Shown here: piece by piece, positions 12,111 to 21,868 of the stretch | Position numbering within the stretch: position 1 is the stretch's first letter | Layout of the letters: each line of letters starts with the position of its first letter | From: Globisporangium splendens | Taxonomy: Eukaryota > Oomycota > Peronosporomycetes > Pythiales > Pythiaceae | DNA: 64,000 nucleotides | Reading direction: 5' to 3' | Assembly (NCBI GenBank): GCA_006386115.1 | Contig: VFIW01000005.1 | Span: forward strand, 558,001-622,000 | Notes under the pieces: model-generated | What the model was told of the DNA's origin: nothing | What the model saw: the letters and a program-made list of their open reading frames with translations, nothing else | Databases searched by the model: none | Program-made: the position numbers and the translations under genes

Positions 12111-14614
12111 ATGGCGGCTCCGATGCCGCGCTCGCCCGAGCGTTCGCGTCGACTCTTTGGCGGGTCCCCCAGCGCCATTACCGATGCGACGCCGCCCCTC
12201 AGTAGCGGCAGCATTGGCAGCAGCTGTGGAAGCGTGCGCAGCTACAGCAGCAGTTGCAGCAGCAGCACGAGCAGTGGTCGGAAGCGCCGCGGAAAGCAGC
12301 GCTCGTACAAGTTGTCGTCGCCCACAGCGGCTCCAGCAACGACAAGAAAAACAGGAGTAGCGACAACAGTGAAAGGTGCGCATGTGAGCAACAGACCGAC
12401 CTCACCGCGAGTGACAAAAGTGCTCTTCCAGGACTCGATGAGCAGTAACAGCGACGATGACGAGGAAGAAGATGCCGAAAATCAGAGTGACGATGATGAT
12501 GATGATGAGATTATCTGCACGAGTGGTCATCGAGACAGTATCAGCAGCAACACGAGCAGCACCAGCACTAAGGACAACCATCGAACGTATCGATACCAGA
12601 CCCGGCGCTCCGAGCGATTGAGTATGTACGCGAAGGACGCGACCCACCACCACACGCCGAAATCCACGCATAGAAGGTTGCGTTCACCGTCGACGCGAAA
12701 GCAAAACCTCGATGATGCAGATAGATCCTCATTATCCAGTGCACCAGCTAAAGCAAAGGGAAGCTTGACACATTCAATGACGTCGACTGATGGCGCTGCT
12801 TCGTCCAGTTTGAACTCTCCAGTGGCAGCGCCATCGGCTGCACCGTACCACTTGCGATACGGCCCTAGCGTCCCAATCATTTCTCCGTTCGTGAAAAGCA
12901 GTGAGCAGGATCCTGCAGGCCAAGCTGCTCTTAAGACTGCGCGTAGCGCAATTATCCAGTCAGTTATTTTATCGCCGATGAACAGCCCAACGACAGTTAA
13001 GCTGAGCAAGAACATGACGTCGAGCCTCACGATGAAGAGCCCGAACCAGTTGCAGCAAGAGACCCCGCACAAGACTGCTAACTCCACGCCATGTACGTCG
13101 CGAGTGTCCCTGGTCATTTCCTGATGTATATCTGTAATTGTTCTCACTGTTCCAAATGATGATGAGCAGCTCGACAAGTTATCCTGGGACGGAACGAGGT
13201 TTTGCTGAAGCTCGCCATCACAGACTGCCAGGTACACACTGCTGTTATTTTTCAGATCAGCAAACAGGCGTTGACCTAGATCCTTGTGATGGATGTTCAT
13301 TTACCATACCAGGTTGATTTTGGATCTCCGTTTGAGGACCTGGAAAGGTTAAGCTGGCTCGGTTCAGGCATTTCGGCTGAAGTGTACAAGGTAAAACTCT
13401 CCCGAGAGAAGCTTTTAATACCGACTTTGGTGTAAATTTTAACCATCACACTTTGTGGCTTCTCATTGTTGCTTTAGGCGCGATCTCTGCGAAATGGAGA
13501 GGTCTTTGCGGTGAAGAAATCGAAAAACGAACTGCGGAGTGAGCGAGAACGGTAAGTTCACGCAGCAAACACCAGTGAGTGCTATGCTGGATCGTGTGTT
13601 TGACACGCTGCTTTGCGTTTGCGTATTTTGGTTGTATTCAGATCCATTTTGATGCAAGAGATCCGCATTTTGGAGCCCTTGGGGTCCTCGATCACGCATT
13701 TTGACCATGTCGTGCGCTATTACCAGGCTTGGCAAGAAAAAGGTGCGCGAAAAAGCAATAAAGTTGACGACACCTGACTCTCTCACACTGATTGTGAACC
13801 TTGTGCCACACTGTTCTGTCTAGGATACCTGCATTTGCAAATGGAACTATGCGTTGGCGGTACACTGAAAAACTTTCTCACAGCTCACGGGGGACTCGAG
13901 TCCTCTTCCAAGGTCGTGCCTGAGGCGTACATTTGGCACATCCTTCACGATGTTGCCAGTGGACTCGACGTGTTGCATCAACATGGAATCGTGCATCTCG
14001 ATCTCAAGCCAGACAACATCTTCATCTCGGAGCAAGGACGCTTCAAAGTGGGCGACTTTGGCATGGCGACTGCTACTGAAGGGACGATTGCACCAAGTGC
14101 GATGTCCGATCTCGAAGGAGACGGTGTGTACATGGCCAAGGAGCTGCTCTCGAGCCGAGAGCGGCGTCCATCGGCCGACATCTTCTGCCTCGGAATCACC
14201 TTGCTCGAGATCGCCACTGGCATCACGTTGCCCGCGTCGGGCGAAGAGTGGCATGCGTTGCGGAACGGCGATGTGCCTCCACTCGGTTCCGAGTACTCAC
14301 CTGAGCTCTCGCTGCTGATAACGAAGATGATGCATCCGGATCCAACACAGCGTCCGACTGCAAAGTCTCTTTTGGAGCATCCGCGCGTTCTCGCCTCGGC
14401 CGAGAGCCCACCAGATAGTTTACTTCTAAAGGTATGTCCATGCCGCCGCATGTTGCTTCTTAAATTATGGAAGTAGGTGGTGTATATTGACTTCTGTGAT
14501 CTCTTACAGCATGTTGAGCAGCAGAAGAGTGACAGTTCGCGAGACACCGTCAAGTTGCACCGGTCTACGAGTTTTCTGAGAACGCCGCGAAAGAAACGAC
14601 TCTCACTCTCGTGA
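12111..14614 (+). CDS. WEE1/MYT1-type protein kinase
   Basis: Seven exons, 12111-13092, 13170-13231, 13313-13390, 13478-13551, 13642-13742, 13824-14431 and 14510-14614, encode 669 residues. The first 345 are serine-rich, low-complexity and carry many SP/TP sites (for example SPERS, SPMNSPTT). The kinase domain runs from about 355 to 620. It has a glycine loop GSGISAEVYK, the lysine of FAVKKS, the catalytic HLDLKPDN, DFGMA and DIFCLGITLLEIATG. The order FEDLERLSWLG at the start and EGDGVYMAKELL in place of the APE region are typical of the WEE1/MYT1 group, which phosphorylates the CDK inhibitory site at entry into mitosis. A short basic tail (RTPRKKRLSLS) follows. No C-terminal membrane segment is seen, which favours WEE1 over MYT1. 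The start at 12111 was chosen for context; 12084 is possible. Confidence 0.88.
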
Positions 14615-15156
14615 AGCAAGAAATAAAGAAGAGCCCGTGAGATGCAAAGGAAATCGCAAATTATTCGACAATTGTGTGCACGAGACGCGACGATAAAGAA
14701 GACAGCCGAATGTGGCTTCTTGTGAAAACAGGGTCGCACTACATTGGTTGTTCGAGCACTAAGGTGTCAGCATGTGAGCTCGATCGCATGAGCGTAGTAG
14801 GGTGCGCATACGAGCGTTCAACATCACTCGCAGAAGGAATAGATCAAGCAGATCGAGTCAAATAATCGCACCGCCGCGTAAATCACACCAGGTCATTTGA
14901 TCCAATTCTGCCGTCATTTTCTTAGGCATTCCAATGTACTATATTAAGTTACATTCAGCATCTTTAACTTTGTGTCTTTGTTCAGCGAACCGTGAACCGG
15001 TCCGGTTCGCCTCTGTTTTCCCCTTTTTGCATCAGCGCTCTTCTATTCGCCACTTGTGGTGGCAAACCATTGGCTGGCTGGCAAGTGCGCTGCTGGAGGC
15101 AAAAGCGCCGCCAGAATGCGCTGCGCGCCAGTATCTCTTTCTTGCCTGATAACAAA
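14615..15156. other. RPL26 upstream region with palindromic CCGGT motif
   Basis: This interval contains the kinase 3' flank, the RPL26 promoter and the non-coding part of RPL26 exon 1. A palindromic cluster at 14985-15010 has GAACCG and CGGTTC arms around GTC, inside outer GCGAACC and GGTTCGC arms. A pyrimidine run at about 15134-15145, near the exon 1 donor, would suit a TOP-like transcription start of a ribosomal protein gene. Confidence 0.5.
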
Positions 15157-16070
15157 AGTAAGTGACTGTGCTGTCTCTCTGCATAGTGGCGCACTGCCAC
15201 CGCCTGAGTCCATGTGCACCCAGCAGTGTCGTGTGAACGAAGCAATGGCTTTAATGCGCATGCGCTCCAAGCGTCCTGCTATCAATATGTTTAACCGCAA
15301 ATACTGACACGCTTGTGTGGATGTGTGGCGTGCGCATTTGCAGTGAAGTTCAACTCGACTGTCTCCTCCTCCCGCCGCAAGAGCCGCAAGGCTCACTTCG
15401 GTGCCCACTCGACCCAGCGTCGCGTGTTGATGAGCGCCCCATTGTCCAAGGACTTGCAGACCAAGTACAATGTAAGTTAGTGATTTGCCGCCGTGCAAAT
15501 ACACTTCTACTTTCAGCGTGTAAGTCCATGTCAGTTGGAGCCTTCGGGCTTGAACTGGCACTTCATGGCATCGTGTGATATGTAAGTGCCGATCCCAGTC
15601 TCTTGGCTCGCCATCTCTCGCTCTCTCTCCAGTCTTTCCCCACGTTATGACGGAAGACTGGAGGAGAATGGCTCCATATTGGTGATCGTATCTCGCTCCT
15701 GTCGAGTCCTCTTTCACTGCAGGACCATTCGTGTGCTTACGAGGCTTGCTTTTATCATTTACAGGTCCGCTCGATCCCAATCCGCAAGGACGATGAGGTC
15801 ACCGTTGTGCGTGGCACGTACAAGAACCGTGAAGGCCGCGTCACCGCCGTCTACCGTAAGAAGTTCGTGATCCACGTGGCGGGTGTCGTCAAGGAGAAGG
15901 CCAACGGCCAATCCGTGCCAATCGGCATCGACGCGTCCAAGGTGGTCGTGACCAAGCTCAAGCTCGACAAGGACCGCAAGAAGATCTTGGAGCGCAAGAA
16001 CCGCGCCACCGGCGACGACGCCAAGGGCAAGTTCACCGAAGCCGATGTCGCCCAGGCCAACGTCGACTAA
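15157..16070 (+). CDS. RPL26: 60S ribosomal protein L26 (uL24)
   Basis: The coding sequence is join(15157, 15344-15471, 15765-16070), 144 residues, the usual length. The start codon is split: the A is the last base of exon 1 before GTAAGT at 15158, and TG opens exon 2 after TTTGCAG. The N-terminus then reads [20 protein letters not shown], matching the family, and the junction [16 protein letters not shown] is in phase 0. The KOW-like segment [20 protein letters not shown] and [20 protein letters not shown] are diagnostic. The protein sits at the exit-tunnel face of the large subunit and contacts rRNA. Introns are long for this window (186 and 293 bases); the second holds a hairpin. An upstream ATG at 15116 would give a 14-codon frame whose TGA overlaps the start codon after splicing, if transcription begins that far upstream. 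Confidence 0.95.
15624..15666 (+). other. Hairpin inside RPL26 intron 2
   Basis: The arms TCTCTCCAGTCTT (15624-15636) and AAGACTGGAGGAGA (15653-15666) are inverted complements apart from one bulged base. They enclose a 16-base loop. Ribosomal protein introns often host snoRNAs, but no clear C/D or H/ACA boxes were recognised, so the role is unknown. Confidence 0.4.
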
Positions 16071-16306
16071 GCTTCTCACTTCCGCATCTTTGAGATCATG
16101 ACAAGAGATTGAGAAAGAGGGAACTCCAGGCACGCACCTCGGCTGGTTAGTTTGGAAGGAAGTCTATCTATTGCGTGTGTGAATTTTAAAAACCGCCAAT
16201 GGAAACCATAAAGCTACCATCCTTTTGCGTCCTATACGCCATGGCTTTTGCTTTTTCCATTTCCGTTCTCCGTATGGTTGGTTCTATTTGATTTTCTCTC
16301 AATCAG

Positions 16307-19300
16307 CTAAGAAAGCTTTTGCATTTCTGCGTGGATCATGTTCTTGAGTGACACGGCCGACTGGTCCGAGACCAGTTCGACGAGCAAGTGGATGAAATCG
16401 ATCTCGCGGTCCGAGTATTCGCGCAGCGCGAGCTCCTGCATCTCTAAGCGACGCAGCATCTTGTTGACGAGCGGCACGAGCTGCGGGATCGACCGCTTGA
16501 CGGTTGCAAACACTTTGTCTTCGCACTCTCGCGCTGCTGCATCGCGGCGCCACGATTCAGAGCCATTGCGCGAGGAAGAGGACGAGTCTGCCTTTGATTT
16601 CAAGCGACTCATGCGATCCCCATGTTTCTTGACGAATTTGTCGTGAATGTCGGCTTTGCGTTGCTCCTGCAAAACAACAAACACAAAGAGCGATAAGCCT
16701 CTGTTTATCAGCTGATCGTCACAAAGGAAAGCAGGAAACCAATACATTTTCTATGGACGCCAAGTACATCTTGGTCGCAAGCAGTTCTTCCGTCGCCGCC
16801 GCTTTCTCGACCAGCAACTTTTCGTTTTCCTGGTGCAGCAGCTCGGCTTCCTCTTGCGCTTGGTTCATCTCAGCATTCAGACGCAACTTTCCGAGTTTCG
16901 TCGCCATGAGTGCTTCTTTATTTGTCAACTCCCTGCAGTGACCCATGCACAATTACAAAGAAGCAACTCAGTGCAACATGTCCGTTAACATTCTTCTGCA
17001 CAGAGTGAATGTGCTGCTTACCGAGAGAGTTGATCGACTCGCCGTGTGGAGTCACCGACTAATTTGCTATGAACGAGGAATTGCCTGCCATATTGACAAA
17101 AGAGTGTTAACATCAATTATTTCAGCTTGACATCGTGGTGTCAACAAATCCAATGAAAACGCACCGTTCTTTCTTTCGGTACTCCAGAAGCTGCTTCTCG
17201 AGCTGCTGCTTTTCGTCCATTGTGGTCTGGTATCGTTTCTTCAAGTCGTGGACGGACCCGGGACCGCTGCATCCATCGCTTTCCGTCATCTTACCATCAT
17301 AAAGTAACATTTGTGAGTACTTTCAAATGCATCCCCTGGCGAATTTCCAGCCACTCACCTTTAGCTCAAGAGCTACATTTCGATCACGTAGCTGCTGGAC
17401 TTCCTTGAGAAGTGACTGCAGCTCCTGTTCGTATTGTTCAAACACTCTTGGCAGCGCCGACTGCTTCTCGAGCGAGCGCACTTTGCTGCGTAGCGCGACA
17501 TTCGCCAATTTCAGGTTTTCGAGTTGCACTTCAAAACTCGCGCGCACTTCCTCGAGGTCGTGCACGGCTTCGGCTGCTTTGGCTTCGGCAGCTTCACGCA
17601 AACGCTGTTGCTCCTGCACGATCGTCAGCAACGTGTCGTAGTTTTTGCGAAGCAACGCAGTGTCTGTCGCCTGAATCTTGGTCGCGGTGGCCGCATCCAG
17701 ACCGTCGACGTTGGGAGGCGGCATCACTCGCGAAGGGATGTGAGCCTTCTCCAGTGCCTCCACGTAAGGCTGTTGCCCACGGAGAGGAGGTACGGGTGAA
17801 GATGATGGTGCATGTTGGAATGCTGGAGAACTAATACTAGAGGAAGGTGGCTGCACGAACGACCCAGATTTCGATGGAAACGCTCTAGATGTGTCTGGTG
17901 ATGATAACGAAGCCGAGACTTCACCAACCGATTGCTTCAGTCTTGCGGCCGCTGCATCGCTTCCACTTTCTTCAGGTGACGAGCGCACTGGGAATGGCAT
18001 CTGATTGCGGTTGGCTGAGGTATCTAGCGCATTGTCATCTTGTATCCTGCACGGATATTCCATGTTCACTGATGACGATCGCGTAGAATTGAAAGCACCA
18101 GATGAGACCTGGGCAGAGTCGTCCATGGGAGATTGAAACTGTGCATTCGAAATCTGTGGATACGACGCTGCTCTTCCTGTGTACGAGCCTCGATCTTCAT
18201 ACCTCAACTGGTTTTGATCGTACACGGCGTCATGATGACGAGTATCAGCAGTAAAAGTTGCAAACTGCTCCCTATCTGTAGTCAACTCCATCGTGCCGTC
18301 GTCGGAAATAGGCAGTGGCTTCGTGCTGCGTTGGTAGAATTCGAGTTTTTCGTCTGACATTGTCGAAGTAGCACCACGAAGCCGCTCAAGCGGATCGACG
18401 CTGGTTTGCGCGATCTGGACCTCTGTCGACGAGTTCTCGTGTTGTTTCATGTTGGCGCTGCTCAATGTCTCGGCTGTGATCCCGACCGTAGCAGCATTGG
18501 CCGATGGCGATTTGGTGGACGTGAAGCTGTCATTTCGACACACCGCCAAGTTGAATTCTTCATCGCTGCTGACATCATTTTGAGGAAGCAATGGGAGTGG
18601 CGACACTGCATTCTGCTGCTGACGAGGAGGTGCAAGTGGACGGATCGTATCAATTGTGCCGCCGAGAATATCGCGCTTTCGCTGCGAAAAGGACTCAAGC
18701 CAACTCAGAGTCTCCGACTCCATGGGGACATCACTGAACGAGACCTTCCGCTGGCTTTGCGGATTTCTGGCAGTATGCGGCGCCGTTACAGTCGATGGGG
18801 ACGGTACTAGCGGCGCATTCAACGGAGAGTAAGGTGGTGACGATGACGACAGTATTGACGAAAGATTTGGCGCTGGAAAGGGCACATTTGACGTGAATGA
18901 CGACGACAGCGACATGAGCGATGATCCGAGCGCCGTGGTGTCTGCTGACGACGCCAAACGACTCAGCAGCGATTCTCCAACTGCTACAGCTGCCAAAGCT
19001 TTTGTCATTGCCGCGTCGTCGTCTCGCGTAGCTTCTCCTTTCTGCTTGGATGCCTCGTTGCTTTTCTCCTGCAGACAAATATCGTCAGGAGGGTTTTGGA
19101 ACCCGAGCTGTATGAATTCAATGCCACACAGCCGCTTGCACGCACAGGTGAATCCTTTGACATTCGCCACCGCGTTGAGCAGCTGGACGCTTTCGCGAAG
19201 ACTTGTGCGGGAATCAATGACATTCGCATACAGGAACGTCTTCGCATTCGCGGTGAGCAACAGTAGCATGAAATTCGACAACACCATGTTTCTCGTCTTG

Positions 19301-20347
19301 TGCAATGATGGATTCACCGCTCCATTGCTTCCAGGCTTCGTCTGTGGCGACACCATTACTCCATGATACCGTGGTGACGCTGCTGGTTGTCGGATCTCGT
19401 GAAAAATCTCCAAAAGCTCTTGTTTCTCACTGATCGAGACGCCATCGTCCTTGAAGTCCTTCAAATCAATCAAGTCCACAAAATGCATCGTACTCACTTG
19501 ACCATTGTGGAAAAACGCCAGACGCAAGAAGAAATGCGCATGTTCGGCGTGCTGATTCATCACGATGCGGTTCGTTTTCGCGATCTGGAGGATCTTGCAT
19601 GCGCTCGCGAAAGATTTCGCTTCGAGAGACACAAACGACAGCGGAGCTGGTTGTTGACCAGAAGACGAAGGCAATTGTCCAGCTTTCCGTGATGATGCCG
19701 ATGGTGACACGGCTGGCTTCAAGAGGTCAATGACCTGGTTGTCGACGATGATCCAGCCGCTGATACCTAGACGCCAACCGGAACTTGACAACGAGGGCTG
19801 CTGCGAACGAATCGTCGACGACATCCTTCTCGGTGACGTGACATGGAAAAATTCGTACAGCAGCGCTCCCAGTTGGCCATAAATCTCCAAAACTTCTCTT
19901 TCCGTATCAGCAGAAGGCGACGACGAAAGTTGACCGCTTCCTGGGAGAAAAGTATTGCTGCCGGTGCTTTTCCCAAAGAGTAAGCGGAACTTGTGCGTCG
20001 AATGCACGCCCCAGGCCACGATGTTGGTGTTCCAGCCGCCGCAGACATTGCGTGATCTCCCGGTAGAAATCGCTCGCGTGGAACGACGAGCTCCCGCTGG
20101 AAACTGCGTTTCCACTTGCTGCAGTTGCCGACGCGGCGGCATTGGACGCCGTGTCTCCCAATGGTTTATTCACGACGCGCACGCAATGACGCTCCGGCAC
20201 GACTTCGAACACGGGCATGGCGCGGTTCGCGGCCGTGATGAAGCACGACACGTGCACTTGGCTCAAGACGATAGGATGTGGACTCTTGGGACTCATTGAG
20301 GTTGTCTGGAGCCTGCTCATTTGCTCAGTTGCGGCGCGCCTGCTCAT
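16307..20347 (-). CDS. Degenerate kinesin-like protein with C-terminal coiled coil; apparent +1 frameshift
   Basis: Minus-strand segments are 20347 (or 20296) to about 20041, then 20040-17359 in a shifted frame, 17289-17165, 16932-16746 and 16666-16307. The N-terminal part aligns in outline with a kinesin motor but has lost the nucleotide-binding residues. The P-loop position reads AWGVHSTHKFRLL. Switch I reads NRIVMNQHAEHAHFFL where NxxSSRSH is expected. Switch II reads STMHFVDLIDLKDF where VDLAGSE is expected. The helix GNAKT region appears as LLLLTANAKTFLYANV. Residues 450-800 are serine-rich and disordered. The C-terminus is a long coiled coil (for example EQQRLREAAEAKAAEAVHDL). Upstream motor sequence FYREITQCL is in one frame and GGWNTNIVAWG in the next, so a one-base shift at about 20041 separates them. 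A catalytically dead motor or scaffold is inferred. Confidence 0.65.
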
Positions 20348-20747
20348 GAATAAGCCAAAAGAGTGAGCCTAGAGACACAGAAGTCACTCCAGATCCGTCC
20401 ACGCACACATGCGCATATGCACCATACCTTCTCGCGTCGAGCATGAGTGGAGGCCGCATCGAGTCGACGGGTGAATTTAACTTAGCAAATATATATATAT
20501 TCGTATAAAATAAACAAAAAACGCCCTTCCTACGCATCATAAACTAACTTTGGCCTCTGAAACGCTGCAAGAAAAAGGAGCGAGAGCTCTCTCATTGCTT
20601 CTTCTCCTTTACTAAATACCATTACAAGAGATCTGCCGATCTCACTAGAGTACACACTATAGCCGCTTCTTGGTCGTCCTGCTCCCGCGGCTCCTCTTTC
20701 CTTGATAAATTGATGTTGTTGTGCCGCCTGTTTCTTTTCCTTCTTCT
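20348..20747. other. Intergenic with short AT repeat
   Basis: This is the 5' flank of the kinesin-like gene and the 3' flank of the IQM-like gene. An (AT)n run lies at about 20489-20501. No gene was recognised. Confidence 0.5.
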
Positions 20748-21868
20748 CTATTCTTGCATTTCACAAGCCGCTAGTAGTTCGATGGGGTTGTCGAATGCCG
20801 AGTCGCACGTGCTGGAATGACTGATCGTAGATCCATCAAGATCCATGCCTTCGAACTCGAAATCGATTGACGCGACCACATCGTTCGCATCCACCATGCT
20901 GCAATCTTCCGCTGCGTCTGGTTCGTTCACGTCGCAAACACCGTCGGTCGTCTTCGCGGCGATCTCCACGAGATCATCGAACAGTCCATTCTTCCACGCC
21001 GAATGCTTGTGTTCCAGATAGTTGAGCACTCGGTAAGCCTTCCAAAAATGAGCATTATCCAGCTTCCGAATAAGTGCACCATTCACCGACGCGCGGTAAA
21101 CTTTCTGGATACGCTGAACATCTACCTCAACGCCACACAAGTCGACACCATTGGCAACCAAAAACTGGAGCAGCACCAGCAGCTCATGCTCCGACGGACG
21201 ATAATGACCGGAATGGGGATAAATAGTCTTGATGATCCCATCGACGATCACCATCATGCCAGCGGTCTGCACGCATTCTCCTCCCACAAAACTCGTGTGA
21301 TGAATCCGCGGGATTTTCTTCGTCTCCTTCTGCCCTCCATACAACACTCCGTCACGCAGCACAAAAATCCAGCCTTCTTCTCCTGTTTCCACGATCTCTT
21401 GAGTCGCATCGCGAACGATGATTCCATTCTGCACAGACAACGCGAACTTCTGTCTCTCGGCTACAGTGTCGCAGTACAGGACGGTTTCTCGCTCCAGCTG
21501 GGTTCGAGGAATTCCTTCCACTTCGACAGACTCGTCATCCAGCCATTCCCAAAAACTTGGCTTTGCTGCCTGACGCTTCCACTCCTTGTAGTATGCTCTC
21601 AGATTTGCACCGTAGCTGTAAGGACACATAAAACAAATCCGTGAGTCTGCATGATGTGATAATGACCAAGTTGCCTTCAGCAAATGCAAGCCACGTACCG
21701 ATGCTTGCGATCGCACACCTCTAACCAGCTCTTTTTGTCAACGACCGAAATGTTGCCTGCGCTGTATCCCTTCACGAGCTTGGGCGAATATTTCTTCGCG
21801 AGCTTGACGATTTCGTGCATGTTCTGATATGTGGTTCTTCGTTGAGAACGCATTGTCTCCGCTGTCAT
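20748..21868 (-). CDS. IQM-like calmodulin-binding family protein
   Basis: Exon 1 is 21868-21699 and exon 2 is 21615-20748 on the minus strand; the junction CG|GTACGT to CTTACAG|C restores an arginine and gives 345 residues. The core matches the plant IQM family as I recall it: KKSWLEVCDRKHRYGANLRAYY (read across the intron), then FWEWLDDES, RTQLERETVLYCD, GWIFVLRDGVLYGGQK, HHTSFVGGECVQTAGMMVI and KTIYPHSGHYRPSEHE. Plant IQM proteins bind calmodulin through an N-terminal IQ motif; no clear IQ motif is seen here, only a basic helix (VKLAKKYSPKLVKGYSA). The C-terminus is acidic. The role in oomycetes is unknown. An alternative start at 21853 would shorten the protein by five residues. Confidence 0.8.
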
